DNA of 63,339 bases from CAYWBW01 sp964456745 (lineage in GTDB: Bacteria; Patescibacteriota; Gracilibacteria; GCA-2401425; JAJOLG01): NCBI GenBank assembly GCA_964456745.1, contig CAYWBW010000010.1, positions 1 to 63,339 on the forward strand. The letters are read 5' to 3'. This document shows, piece after piece, positions 10,754-21,879 of the stretch. The notes under the pieces are model-generated. The model did not search any database, was not told the origin of the DNA, and was given only the letters and a program-made list of their open reading frames with translations. The position numbers and the translations under genes were made by a program. Every line of letters starts with the position of its first letter. Position 1 is the stretch's first letter.

Positions 10754-10770
10754 TGTTAAATTTTCGCGAA
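10754..10770. promoter_or_regulatory. degenerate TTAACA-type repeat
   Basis: TGTTAA-N5-CGCGAA, the reverse-strand form of the direct repeats at 2522 and 3263, with one half site decayed. The following TTTTCGCGAAATG also occurs around 914-927. It lies between the folK terminator and the 3' end of a reverse-strand gene, so it may be a relic rather than an active operator. Confidence 0.25.
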
Positions 10771-10882
10771 ATGTCTCAAGAAATGTTGTTATTTTGGTTT
10801 TATAAAAACCCTTGCTAAAAGCGCATGGGTATTTATAAGTATTTAATATTTATAATAATTTGTTTTAAAATTAAGCAAAAGC

Positions 10883-11524
10883 TCAGAAGATCTTAAACAT
10901 TTCTTCTTGTAAATCTTTAAAGAGTGGGAAGATGCCATGTTTTTTTTCGATACTGAGCATTTGTTTTATTTTATCACAAAGAATATGAAAAATTTGTGTA
11001 AATTTATTTTTTAATTTTGAAGACATTTTGCTAATATGTTTTTTGTATAATGGTAAGTAATAATCATTTATTTCATTTAATATTCTAAAAAATTTTTCTT
11101 TTCTAAAAATATGCAATGATTCAAGGTTGTCTAATTGATCATGCATTTTTATGAATAAAATATTAGGATCAATTCAGATTCATTTATCTAATTTGTAAAT
11201 GTAATCTTTAAGTCTGCTAAGATGTCATTTTTTTCATTTTTTATAATTTTGTTTTGAATTTTTACTTAAAATATAAACAATTTCAGCAACTTCATTTCAA
11301 AATTTATTTCTAATCTCTTGTTTTTTAATTCAGCAATCCTCACAAACATCATGTAATACAGAGGCTTGTTCATATTTTTTTCAAAGTTTCATTCTTTTTA
11401 TTCTATTTCTAACATTTAATGGATGAACAATGTACATATCTCAAGAAGATCTTACTTGAAATTTATGCTTTCTAGCAGCATATAAGACAGCAGGACAGGA
11501 ATATTTTGTATTATTTATTATCAT
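10883..11524 (-). CDS. SpoT-type HD-domain (ppGpp hydrolase-like) protein
   Basis: A 213-residue protein. It follows the RelA/SpoT hydrolase domain step by step: AVLYAARKHKFQVR, YIVHPLNVRNRI, the HD motif VLHDVCEDCGI, IRNKFGNEVAEIVYILSKN, and FIKMHDQLDNL, which corresponds to the conserved Lys-x-x-Asp-x-x-x-Asn segment. The synthetase, TGS and ACT domains of long RSH proteins are absent, as in small alarmone hydrolases (Mesh1/SAH). Expected reaction: removal of pyrophosphate from ppGpp, Mn-dependent. The gene stands alone on the reverse strand. Substrate is inferred from family only. Confidence 0.85.
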
Positions 11525-11861
11525 AATAAATTTATTCTTTAGGAAGATCATTATATATAGAAATAAAATGTTGTCAATAAATAATAACAAATTAAAATTA
11601 TATTTAGTAAATATATCAATAAATCGCTTACAGGTAGGAAGAAGGTTTGTTTAATTTATAATTAATATTAATTTATAAAGTTGCAAAAATGAAAATTTTA
11701 TAAACTAAGTCTAAAGTTGTTATTCATTTACAAGGTATTAAGAAAGGATTTACCCATTATTAGCTTAAGAACATTTTGATAATTATAAAAAAGGTTTACA
11801 TTTTAAAAAAGATAACTATATTTTGCTTGCCATTAGGTTAAATTAATTATCATTTATTATT
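11525..11861. other. 337-base intergenic region
   Basis: The space between the divergent HD hydrolase and TrmB genes. It is very AT-rich. I see no convincing open frame, RNA gene or strong dyad; promoters for both genes should lie here but none stands out. Confidence 0.6.
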
Positions 11862-12650
11862 ATGAAATTAGATCTAAATACAACTAAGACATTAAGGAGT
11901 TTGTGATTAAATGAAAAAGAAGTTTTAGTTTATTTGGCATGACTTGAGCTTTGAGCGGCATCAATACAAGATTTATCAGAAAAATCTTCGGTTAAAAGGG
12001 TTACAATTTATACCTATATTGATGAACTTAAATTAAAATGATTTTTTAGTGAGGTGAGGAGGTGAAACAAAAGATTGTTTATAGCTGAGGCTCCAAGTTC
12101 GTTGGAGGCAATTATGAGAAAAAAAAATGTTGAGTTGGTTAAGTCGCAAACTGAATTAAATGATGTTAGCCAAAATCTTCCTTCTGTGATAGATAAGCTA
12201 GAAGGATTTTATAAGAAGACCTGAAATGTAAATCGACCAAATGTTCGTTTTTATGAATGACTTGAATGAATTAGAGCTGTTTTAAATGATTCTTTATCAT
12301 CAAAAGAGACAATTTATACTTATACAAATATTGAATGAATAAATGAATATATTTCTGATATAAATGAAGATTATTTAATTAAAAGAAAGAAGTTAAAAGT
12401 TCACAAAAAATGACTTATCATTGATTCTAAACAAGCAAGAGAGTTTGTAGTAGATTATGATAAGACTGTTACAGAAATAAAGTTTTTAAAAAATGTTGAT
12501 TTTGATGTAGAAATGGAAATTTATGATTGAAAAGTGTCATACCTTACATTTACTGATAACAAGCCAATTTGAGTCATTATTGAGAACAAAGAGATTTACC
12601 ATATGCATAGAAGTTTATTTGATTTTGATTGGAAAAGAGCAAGTAATTAA
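11862..12650 (+). CDS. TrmB-family transcriptional regulator
   Basis: A 262-residue protein. An N-terminal winged helix (LGLNEKEVLVYLAGLELGAA, then DLSEKSSVKRVTIYTYIDEL as recognition helix and RRGNKRLFIAEAP as wing) is followed by a short coiled linker. The C-terminal alpha/beta domain has NVRFYEGLEGIRAVLNDSL, YTNIEGINEYI and a final GVIIENKEIYHMHRSLFDF. This is the TrmB layout, in which the C-terminal domain senses a ligand. A paralogue with the same architecture is at 36204-36968. Target genes are unknown. Confidence 0.85.
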
Positions 12651-12724
12651 TTTTTTAATAAAAGACTTGCTATTTTTTTGATATGTTGTAGTATAGTGCA
12701 CCTTAAGAAAATTAGTGTTTTTAT

Positions 12725-14062
12725 ATGTCAGATGCTCGATTAGGTAGCGGTAAAAAATGGGGTTACGGAGGATTAGATGCTCCTTTAAAACCTAGTATAA
12801 GAGAACATTTTAAAAAATATTCATATGATTTTTCATGGGAAAATATTGTTAATAACAATTTTGCTATAGAGAGCATTTGAAATGATTGAGCAAATTGAGT
12901 TGTTATGATTTGATGTGAGTTTAAAAAATGAGTTGGTGATGATATTTATAATTCTCTAGCGGTGGCTAAGATGATACTTACATTATTGAAAATACAAATA
13001 AATAGACAGAAAGATTGTCCAATAAAAGTTATATTATGTTGAGATTTTTCTGAAGTAATAAATCAAATAAATCCAGCTGAAAGATTTGATAACAAAAAGC
13101 AATTAAGTAGGTTATTGTTTTATTTAAGACTATTAAAAGCTTCAAGTTATGAGATGTCTAAAATTGATATAGTTTTTTTTAATGAAAATAAGGACAATTA
13201 TAAAGTGTTATCTGAAGTAAGAGGTGTAATTAAAGATAGGCTTAGAAATAAAGCTTTACAATCTCTCATTAAATTTGTGAACGAAAACCAAAAAATGACA
13301 GAGGAGCAACTTTCTTGTTACATACCAGTTGAATATAGAGGTGATAATGATTTTATGAATGTAACTTGAAGGTGTTTTCCTTTAAAAGATAAAGAGGAAA
13401 ATGAATTTTCAGATAAATTGTTTAGTAATTTATCAATTGCATATAAAAGTGATCCTGGGTTTAAAAAAGATGTTGATTGATGTTTGTTGCCAAATTTAAG
13501 AGAAAAAAATATAGTGTGATATGAATTTTATACTCTTTTACAGCTTTATTTAATGATTAATGAGTTTAAGAAAGGGAGAACGATTAAGGCATGATTTGAA
13601 AGAGAATATTTGTATGATAAAATATTTCTTAATATCTTAGAATGAAAAAACTATCCTAAGCTTTTAAATATTACGAAAGATTTAAATCCAAAATGATTGG
13701 ATGTAAAGGATATCTTTTGATGGATGAGGTATAAGAAAAAATTTATTAAAGAAGTACGATTTATTGAATCTCGAAATAAAGGAGTGGATAAGCTAAGGGC
13801 ATTGACAGGATTATCTGTAGTGTTGCTATTATGAGCAGTCTTGTGGGCTGCTGCAGCAACTTTTATTGAATCAGTAGATCACAAGGTAGCTAATGATTCT
13901 GTTTATGGTAAGAGATTGCAAAATTGACCTGTGCTAACATGAAAAGCAGCTATGGCACATAAGGTATGTATAAGTAGAGATTTAGAAAATGAAAATATTG
14001 AATTAAAAAAAATATTAGATGATAAGTGTGGTGGATTATTTAAGGATTCAAAAAAGAAATAA
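12725..14062 (+). CDS. hypothetical tail-anchored protein, 445 aa
   Basis: A long frame starting MSDARLGSGKKWGYGGLDAP. The first ~350 residues look soluble; an IKVILCGDFSEVINQINP stretch has a beta-strand-Asp character and many Lys/Arg-rich helices follow. A single hydrophobic segment near residue 370 (LTGLSVVLLLGAVLWAAAAT) is followed by ~70 residues, with a coiled-coil-like end (NENIELKKILDDKCGG). I do not recognise a domain. It converges with the small reverse-strand gene at 14091, which also has one membrane segment and a possible coiled coil. Confidence 0.8.
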
Positions 14063-14090
14063 GCTACCAATCTTGTATTTTTTCATTTTT

Positions 14091-14480
14091 TTAATTACCC
14101 GTTTGTACAACGTCAGTATTAGCATTAGCTACAGACGTAAATTGACTATCAACTTCATTCATTAATGTAATTATTTGTCAGTTGGTCATATCTTTTACTA
14201 ATGGTATACTGGAATTATTAATTTGCTGTTGTTTGGAAATACTATGAACAGTTTTTATTAATTTGGCATTAGAATCTCTTAGTGAATTATTTTCTTTTGC
14301 TAAATAGGCAAGTCAGATAATAAATGATATTGTAAACAGAAATTGCATCATTTTATACCAGTCTTGATTAAAAATTTTTTCTTTATCCATAAGATAGGCA
14401 AGTCATCCTTTGATAGAATCAGGTACTTGTATCACTTCTTTTTTATCGTTGATGTTTTTTCTACTAAATGTCGCTTCCAT
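14091..14480 (-). CDS. small single-pass membrane protein, 129 aa
   Basis: MEATFSRKNINDKKEV leads to a hydrophobic segment around residues 48-60 (MMQFLFTISFIIGLAYLA), after which a polar, probably coiled region (KENNSLRDSNAKLIKT) and a Ser/Asn/Thr-rich tail follow. No family is recognised. It ends 28 bases from the stop of the convergent gene at 12725, whose C-terminus has the same membrane-plus-coil design. Confidence 0.75.
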
Positions 14481-14661
14481 AAAATAATAAATTTTTTTGT
14501 TTATCTAAATTAATAACAAATTAAGATTATATTAAATTAATTTTTTTTACAATGTCAATACAATTTTTGTTTTTTGGACGTTTTTTTCTCAAATTTTATC
14601 ATTCAAGGGTTTTACAATAAGAAAAATATGTTTATTATTAGCTTAATAAATAAAATAAATA

Positions 14662-15528
14662 ATGTTTAATTTAATTTGAATAGTATCTAAAAGTACAATA
14701 ACTAATTTAGATCCTTTGAAAAAGGCAATATCATTTTTGTTGAAAAATGAAAAAGAGCTATATCTAACAAAGGAAACTATAAAGTTGCTTTGAGAAAAAA
14801 AATATCAATCTTTAAAGCTGTTAGACTATTGACATAAATTAGATTTGATAATTGTATTTGGTGGGGATTGAACAATTTTAAAATTAAATAGTAATTTGAA
14901 ATCTTATTCTAACAAAGTTTTATGAATAAATATGTGAAAATTATGATTTTTATCTGAAATTTCTCCTAATCAAACTGAAAAAAGATTAACACAAATATTT
15001 GAATGAAAATATACTATTGATAGTAGGGCTATGCTATCTGTAAGTGTTATAAGTGATAAAAAAGAAAAAAAACTTTGAAATGTTTTAAATGAAATTGTTA
15101 TATCTTATAAAAATATTGCCAGGCTAATTTCAGTAAAAGCAAAAATAGACTGAAATATTCTTTCAAATTTTGTATCAGATTGATTGATATTATCAACACC
15201 TACTTGATCAACTGCTTATAATATATCTGCGGGGTGACCAATTTTATATCCTAAAATTCCAGCATTTATTCTTACTCCAATTTGCTCACATGCTTTCACT
15301 CAAAAACCGATAGTAATTCCTGATGATAAAACACTTTCTTTTGAGATTACAAAAGAAAATAGAGAGCTTTGTTTGCTTACGCTAGATGGGCAAACGGTTC
15401 ATAATATTAATATTGGAGATATGGTTAATATAAAAAAAGCTAAAGAGACTTTTAAGTTTATTAGATTTCCTAAAGAGCATTTTTACAAGATTATCAAAAA
15501 AAAGTTGAGATGGGGGGAGGGGTTGTAG
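14662..15528 (+). CDS. nadK: NAD kinase
   Basis: A 288-residue protein that phosphorylates NAD to NADP. The hallmark GGDGT loop is at residues 67-71 (LIIVFGGDGTILKLN), followed by VLGINMGKLGFLSEI and, further on, a Ser/Thr/Gly-rich NAD-binding segment (STPTGSTAYNISAGGPI). The glycine in GGDGT and several others are UGA, direct evidence for the altered code. The length is normal. The gene ends in a G-rich stretch (TGGGGGGAGGGG) 125 bases before rpsU. Confidence 0.96.
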
Positions 15529-15652
15529 GAGGGTGATTTTTTTGATATCTTATACACTGAATATTAAAAAAACGTTAAATAGATAAATAAGCTTGACTTA
15601 ATCCCATTAAATAATTAATCTCGATAAGATTTAAGTTTTAATAAACACAAAT

Positions 15653-15859
15653 ATGATACACGCAATGATTAGAGATAACGAGACTTCAGAGAAGCTTTTG
15701 AATAGGTTTAAAAAAGCAATTCATAGCTCTAGGATTGTTTTACATGTAAGAAATACTCGATTTCATAAAAAGAAATCATCAAAAAGACTTGTAAGAATAG
15801 CTGCTTTGAAAAGGGAATTTTATAGAGCAAAAGCAAGAAAGGATGCAATGTATAACTAG
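15653..15859 (+). CDS. rpsU: 30S ribosomal protein bS21
   Basis: A 68-residue, strongly basic protein: DNETSEKLLNRFKKAI, then RNTRFHKKKSSKRLVR. The Glu-x-x-Leu-x-x-Phe-Lys-Lys block and the following Arg/Lys-rich helices are typical of bS21. This protein sits on the small-subunit platform near the 3' end of 16S rRNA and helps translation initiation. No UGA is needed in the gene. It is followed after 14 bases by an HD phosphohydrolase. Confidence 0.93.
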   Translation: MIHAMIRDNETSEKLLNRFKKAIHSSRIVLHVRNTRFHKKKSSKRLVRIAALKREFYRAKARKDAMYN

Positions 15860-15873
15860 AAATACAATAAATT

Positions 15874-16545
15874 ATGTCTCAGTCTTTAAACAACAAGTTA
15901 TTGCTACTGAGAGATCCTTTGAATCCACTTTTAAAGAAAATGAGACAGAAATCTCCATGAACTTATTTTCATAGTCTCCTTGTTTGAGAAATTGCTTATT
16001 TTGCTTGTTTAAATTTTAAGAATACCAATCCTTTACTTGCATTGGTATGAGCTCGTTTTCATGATATATGAAAAATGATTCAACCTTTTGCATATGCAGA
16101 AAATCAAGAAGATTGAGACTATCCATTTATGCCAGAAATAATTGAAACACATGTTAGTTATTGAGTAGATATGGCAAAGTCATTTAATTTACCAGAAGAA
16201 GTTGTAAGATTTATTATCACTCATCATTGAACTGCAAATTGCCCTTCAAATAAATGAGAAGGTCCGAAAAGATACATGTTATCTGAAAAACCTATTACAG
16301 TTGAAGAGACATTGGTAATGTTGGCCGATAGCTGTGAGGCAGCTGTAAGATCTCTTTTGAAAGAATGTACAAAGAAAAATATCGCTGACATCGTTCGCAA
16401 GGTTTTTTATGATAAAGAACAAAATGATCAATTGACTAATTCTGTACTCTTATCTGCTGATTTTAAACAAGTTGAAGATGATTTTATAGATTCTTTTTAT
16501 TTTGTTTATCATAGAAGGTTTGCGACTGAAAAAAATAAATATTAA
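15874..16545 (+). CDS. HD-domain phosphohydrolase (PgpH-like core)
   Basis: A 223-residue soluble protein. Metal-binding residues are visible in order: YFHSLLVGEIAY (first His), GARFHDIGKM (HD pair at 63-64), IIETHVSYGVDMA, FIITHHGTANCP (His-His) and VMLADSCEAAVRS (last Asp). This is the HD core found in the cytoplasmic part of 7TM-HD proteins such as the c-di-AMP phosphodiesterase PgpH, but without membrane segments. A nucleotide or cyclic-dinucleotide substrate is therefore plausible but not shown. Probably co-transcribed with rpsU. Confidence 0.85.
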
Positions 16546-16561
16546 ATTTTTAAAATAACTT

Positions 16562-17374
16562 ATGAATATAGAAGTTTTACAAAACAAGTCAAAGAAGCTT
16601 AAAAGCCAAGCTGTTAAGATGATTTTTTGAGCAAATTCGGGACACCCTTGATGAAGCCTTTCTTCATTGGATTTAATGACAGTTCTTTTTTATTGAGATT
16701 TTTTGAAATTTGATGCAAAAAATCCATGATGGGATGAGAGAGATTATTTTATTCTTTCTAAATGACATATTTCTCCTGCTTATTATTCAATATTGGAAGA
16801 TTTGTGATATTTTCCTAATGAGCAGCTTTTTTCATTTAGACAAATTGATTCCTTGTTGCAGTGACACCCTGCTTCATCAGTTCCATGAGTTGAGGTTTGA
16901 ACTTGATCTTTGTGACAATGATTGTCCATTGCAAACTGAATCGCGCTTGGACTTAATCTAGATAATAAAAAAAATAAAGTATGGGTGTTGCTTTGAGATT
17001 GAGAGCTTCAAGAATGACAAATATGGGAAGCTGCTATGTCGTCTGCTCATTATAAACTTTGAAACTTGATTGCGATTGTAGATAATAACAATTTACAAAT
17101 TGATTGAAGGTTAGAAGATGTAATGAATGTTTGAAATGTTTGAGAAAAATTTAAAGCATTTTGATGGGAAGTTATAAATGTTGATGGTCATGATTTTGAG
17201 AGTATAGCAGATTCTTATAAGAAAGCTTTGGAGTTTGAATGAAAACCAGTTTGTATAGTAGCATCTACTACAAAATGAAAGTGAGTTTCTTTTATGGAAG
17301 ATAATCATTGATGGCATGGGAAGGCGCCAAATGAGGAAGAGTTAGGTGTAGCGATGGAGGAGCTGAAGCATTAA
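16562..17374 (+). CDS. transketolase, N-terminal (TPP-binding) subunit
   Basis: A 270-residue protein matching the first half of transketolase: NSGHPGGSLSSLDLM, DYFILSKGHISPAYYSIL, GQGLSIANGIALG, and the thiamine-diphosphate motif GDGELQEGQIWEAAM...VDNNNLQ. Transketolase moves two-carbon units in the non-oxidative pentose phosphate pathway. Split transketolases, with N and C halves from two genes, are common in CPR bacteria and archaea, and the two are usually adjacent. Here the C-half is not next door; the next gene is an unrelated SLH protein. About a dozen catalytic or structural glycines are UGA. Confidence 0.93.
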
Positions 17375-17404
17375 GAAAAACTAAAATATAATTATATTGC
17401 TTTA

Positions 17405-17450
17405 GGTCTTAGCTCTATCGTTCATCGCAAAGCTCGGAATGACGGGTTTT
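17405..17450. repeat. partial copy of dispersed palindromic repeat
   Basis: The 14-mer at 17419-17432 (CGTTCATCGCAAAG) is identical to 46817-46830 inside the hairpin element at 46680-46869. The surroundings (GCTCGGAATGACGGG, then a T run) resemble the ends of common bacterial palindromic repeats. The T run may let it act as a weak terminator after the transketolase gene. Confidence 0.5.
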
Positions 17451-17546
17451 TTGTTTTACATTTCTGATTTATAAGTATTTAATTTAAAATCGTTTACTAT
17501 TTATTTATAATAAATAAAATATTAATATAAAATAATCTTATATTTA

Positions 17547-18149
17547 ATGAGAAAGTTTATATTAATCATTTTATTCCTTCCTTTTATTGTTTTTTGACAA
17601 TCTTTTCAGGATGTAAATCCAGATCGTGATGATTTTGTATATATTGAAGATCTCCTATCTAATTGAATTATAGATTCATGAATAAGTTTTCATCCTGATA
17701 ATAAAATCACACGGGCTGAATTTTCAAAAGTTGTTGTTCTTGCATTTCAATGAGTTGCTAATGATAAGATTTCAAATAATTATTTTCCTGATGTGAATTC
17801 TTCTAGTTGGTATTGGCCATATGTTCAGAGTGCAAAATATTTTGATTTAATAAATGGATATCCTGATTGAGAATTTAAACCATGAAATAATATTGTCAGA
17901 GCAGAAGCTATAAAAATTATTGTAAATGCATCAAAGATAATAAGAAAAAGTACTTGATCAGAGTATACGGATAATGTTACTGGACAGTGGTTTGAGCCAT
18001 ATGCTAATACTGCTTTTGCATATTGAATATACAAATGACTTTTAACTGTTAGCTGAAAGCCTAGAATGATTTTTAAATGATGAGATGAGATAACTCGTTG
18101 AGAAATGGCTATTTATCTTTCAAGAGCTGCTGCTTTGGTGAATTATTAA
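17547..18149 (+). CDS. SLH-domain surface protein, 200 aa
   Basis: A signal peptide (MRKFILIILFLPFIVFGQ) is followed by three S-layer-homology modules, recognisable by repeats of FxDV...Y..DLLSNGII, ITRAEFSKVVV; YFPDVNSSSWYWPYVQSAKYF...GYPDGEFKPGNNIVRAEAIK; and WFEPYANTAFAYGIYKG...ITRGEMAIYLSR. SLH modules bind cell-wall-linked polymers and anchor surface proteins. Here they make up the whole protein, so it may be a cell-wall adaptor. The 3' end overlaps the convergent elp3 gene by 41 bases. Confidence 0.93.
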
Positions 18150-19821
18150 GTATTTTTACCATATAGCTTCATTCAAGCTTGTATCAATTTTTTTCGTAAT
18201 ATTTTCTTACTCCAACTCAAGCTATTACAGCAATTTTATTTAATCAATATTCTTTTACTGTGATTTGTTCTGCTTGTTTTAATAATTTTTTTCAAAATCA
18301 AAAGTGTTGTGTGTTTCAATCATTTTCTCACACTGAAGTATGAATTCAGTAAGTATGAATTTCTCTAATTATAGAAGTTTGGTTTAATTCTTTAATAAAA
18401 TGTTTTCTCTTTTCAAAATATTGAGATGGTATTCTAAGTCTTAATAGTGATATTAGTTTATCTTTTTTTACATCATCAAATGTTAAAAATATTTCATCTC
18501 ACCCACTGGCTTTATAGTTTTCTCTTTTCATTTTAACATTTTTTAATTTTATTATTTCTCATTTTATCTCTCTACATCTAATACAATTACATTTAATATT
18601 TTTCTTTTTCATGTCGTCTTGAATCAATTGTCTCAGGTTGATTATTTTACATCAAGATAGAATTGATTCAGATGGAATATCTCTCACAAGTCTAGTAATT
18701 CTACACCATTTTTTTACAAGTTGTTTTATTTTTATTAAAATTGGTTTTAAATCAGTTTCATTAATTGCGATAAAATTTCATTCTTTCCAAATTTTTTCTA
18801 GTTCTGTAAATGGAGTAACTACACAAGGATAAAACTTTATTAGATCTGGTTTAAATCTTTCATCTTCAAAAGTGAGTCTTACAGTTTCAAGATCTTTTTC
18901 AATATTAGATCATGGTAGTCATGGCATTAGGTGGTAGGATATTTTAAATCAGCTATCTCTCAGAAGTTTTGTGGCATTGGCTGTTTGCGCCCTAGTATGT
19001 CATCTTTTTGTTATTTGCTGAACATCATCAAACAAACTTTGAACTCATATTTCTACCCTTGTACATCAATATTTTCTCATCCGAGTTATTTCTTTTTCAT
19101 CAATATAATCTGGTCTGGTTTCAAGTGTTAGTCAAACACATCTATAATCTGAATTTTCATTTTTTGAGACTGCTTCATCTAAAGTTTTTGATTTTTCAGT
19201 TCTTTTAATTTTTGGAACTTTAAAAATATCTCAATTTTCTGAGATAAATTTTGGATTAATTTTTTGATTTAATCAGTCATATATACTCTTAATATAAGAA
19301 GTTTGGTAATTTCTTGTAAGAAAAGACCATGTTCATCAAATTATAATAATTTCAATTTTTGAAATATCGTGACCAGTAACCATAAGGGATGCTAGTCTAT
19401 TTTGCACTTGATTAAATGGATTAAATTTATTTAACACAGCTCTCATTGCAGCTGGTTGGTTTGAAAGATATGATTTTGGCATATTGCGTTCACTCGGACA
19501 ATAAACACATTTTCACGGACAAGGAAATGGTTTAGTAAGACATGTAATTACTGCAACTCAACTTTGAGATCTAACTTTTCTTACTGAAATAATTCATTCT
19601 AATATTTTATTTTTATTTATTTTTTTCTCTAAAATAAGATCTCTGTATGCTTGAATTAAATCAATATTTCTCACATTAGAAATCTTATTTTCAGAAGAAA
19701 AACTATTTTTAAGTTTAAAAAAATCTCGAGCGCGAAAATTATTATTGTTTTTTATCTCTTGTCTAAGAGTGAGAATAAATTTTTTGTTTAAATGTTTATG
19801 TATATTTAACTTTCTCTTCAT
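18109..19821 (-). CDS. elp3: Elp3-family radical SAM / GNAT tRNA-modifying enzyme
   Basis: A 570-residue protein. The radical-SAM cluster motif reads CPGKCVYCPSE (Cys101, 105, 108), and the GNAT acetyltransferase fold ends with GVGVRKYYEKNGYKLEGSYMVKIL, the standard Elp3 C-terminus. Elp3 makes the carboxymethyl group on wobble uridine 34 of tRNAs from acetyl-CoA. Stand-alone forms occur in archaea and some bacteria. The start overlaps the prepilin gene upstream by 16 bases, indicating coupling. A 12-residue tail beyond the family end overlaps the SLH gene on the other strand. Confidence 0.93.
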
Positions 19822-20585
19822 GATCTTCAGTAATAATCAGAGAAAATTGTAACTAAATCAACTGATTGAATTGAATTTCATTCTGGCCAAATAACAGAAG
19901 ATGTTACTTTCATGTGATTAGCTCATTTTCTATTAATAACATTTGAAAAATCTATTTCGTCTCATTTGTAATCCACATATTCAATTTCAACTTTTCTAAA
20001 AAATTTAAGTCATATTAAGTCAGTTCAAATTCAAGGATTATTGCATGGCATGATAAGTCATCATTCTCAATTTTGACAAAGTCTAAAGTTTAATAGGTCT
20101 GTATATATAGCTCAGTCATTTTTTTTATCCCAAGAACTAGTGATTAATCATCAGTTTTGACTTAAATAAAATTTTCAAGAATAGCTAGAATTATTAATGT
20201 TATGGTAAGGTATATATCATCAATATAAAGTATGATTTGCATATCATGCTCATGGAGGAATGGCTTCCAAGCACTCATCATCTAGTAGCCAGCTTCAGTC
20301 TATAGTTCAATCAGCGATGATTCATTTCTGATTGTCAGCCGAAAAGTTCCAGCATAGTCTTCTATTTGATCAATAATTCATCCAATTATAGTCTCTTAAA
20401 TATCTTGTCATTTCAAGTCATTCGCGGGCTAATGAAACCGCTTGTGATCTATTCTTAGCTGAATCTAGAGTTAGACGAGCACCAGCTACAATTTTAAGAG
20501 TTGATATTAGTACAATAGAAAGGATTGCTAATGCAATCATTAGTTCGATTAAAGTTTCAGCTTTTTTTGATAATATTCGATTCAA
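19806..20585 (-). CDS. type IV prepilin-like protein
   Basis: A 259-residue protein. After a short basic leader (LNRILSKKA) comes ETLIELMIALAILSIVLIS, the N-methylated, Glu5-containing helix of type IV pilins and pseudopilins; the cleavage residue is Ala rather than Gly. The rest is a Cys-containing globular head (LCWNFSADN, DDECLEAIPPGAG, CQNGEGGLIMPCNNPG). The only in-frame start after the upstream stop is TTG (20585), since no ATG precedes the pilin motif. It lies 25 bases after aroC and overlaps elp3, so all three are likely one transcript. Confidence 0.88.
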
Positions 20586-20609
20586 TATTATTAGTTATTT
20601 AAATTAATT

Positions 20610-21632
20610 TTATAGTTTATTCATTTTTTGTTCAAGCATAAGATCTGTTATAACTAATGCTCACATGCTTTCGATTATTGCTATAATTCTTGGTACTATG
20701 CATGGATCATGTCTTCACTTAATTATAATATTTTTGTGAATTTTTCATTTCACATCTTTCATGTCTTGTTTTAATCCTATACTAGGAGTGGCCTTGACTC
20801 ATATTTGAAAAACTATTTCATCAGATGAGCTTATGCCTCAATTGATTCAGGCAGGTAATTTATTTGATTGAGATCAAAGCATTTTTGAAAGTATTTTGCC
20901 AGGAAGAAGTTCGAAACTTCTAACAGCTCAAATTGAAAAAATAGCATGTGCCATTAGTGATTGAAGCTTGTTAAATACTGGTTCTCATATTCAAGATGGA
21001 AGATTTTTTATATGTAAATTTATGATTCATCATAGTGAATCTCATTTTTGTTTTGTATTAATTATCAATTCTTCCATAAGTTTTGCGGCGTGTTTATCAG
21101 CACACCTTATTGGATTTTTATCTATTTCATTTTGTTTAAATTCATTTGAATTAATTTCTCATATTGAAATTGTATGTGCAAATATTCAAACTTTATAATG
21201 TTTAAGAATTTTTTTTGCAATAGCTCATCATATAACGCGTCCGATAGTTTCTCTTCAGCTAGATCTTCATCATCATCTATAATCCCTGAGTCAAAATTTT
21301 TCTTGCCAAGTCTGATCTGCATGTCATGGTCTAAAAAGATTTTTAATTTCTTCATAATCTTTTGATTTATGATCTTTGTTTTTGACAATTACAGCAATTG
21401 GAGTTCATAAAGTTTTTCATTCGAAAATTCAAGAAAGTATTTGAGTTTTGTCATTTTCTTTTCTTTGAGATGATATTTTATTAGTTCATGGTTTTCTTTT
21501 ATCAAGTTCTTTTTGAATGTCGTTTAATTCAAGTTTTAATCAAGATGGGCATCAGTCAATAATAGCTCATAAAGCTTCTCAATGAGATTCTCAAAAAGTA
21601 GTAAGACGAAAATTTTTTCAAAAAGAGTTCAT
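20610..21632 (-). CDS. aroC: chorismate synthase
   Basis: A 340-residue protein. It converts EPSP to chorismate with reduced FMN, the last common step of aromatic synthesis. Family signatures include FRLTTFGESHGEALGAIIDGCPSG, the RPGHADQTW...RDYRGGGRSSGRETIGRV block and IRCADKHAAKL. The consecutive UGA-UGA-UGA in the RGGGR loop would be nonsense under the normal code. The length is slightly short for the family. Other shikimate genes are absent from the window, apart from the kinase-like domain at 54095, which may not act on shikimate. Confidence 0.96.
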
Positions 21633-21682
21633 TATTTATGTTATATTCTTTTTTATTTTATATTGTTTTGTATTAAAGGTAA

Positions 21683-21877
21683 ATGTTGTTTGTAAAAATA
21701 TTTAGGAAAAAAATATTGTTAATTATATTTTTTATAAATTACACTATACAATGTGTAATTTCTTTATTTATCATTTTAAAAAATATAATTAACATTTTTA
21801 ATATTTTAGTCAAAAAAAATCAATTGTATAAATTTAAGATGGAATTATTGTATAGCACTTTGATATATAATTCATAA
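21683..21877 (+). CDS. doubtful small hydrophobic ORF, 64 aa
   Basis: Ile/Leu/Phe-rich frame that would form one or two membrane helices. An AAAGG-like sequence lies before its ATG and its stop is 2 bases before the GTG of the kinase-like gene, which would suit coupling. In such AT-rich DNA a hydrophobic open frame of this size can arise by chance. Confidence 0.2.
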   Translation: MLFVKIFRKKILLIIFFINYTIQCVISLFIILKNIINIFNILVKKNQLYKFKMELLYSTLIYNS

Positions 21878-21879
21878 AA

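Noticed and set aside
18638..19208. Plus-strand ORFs opposite elp3
   Set aside because: They are hydrophobic shadows of the reverse-strand gene, which has clear radical-SAM and GNAT motifs.
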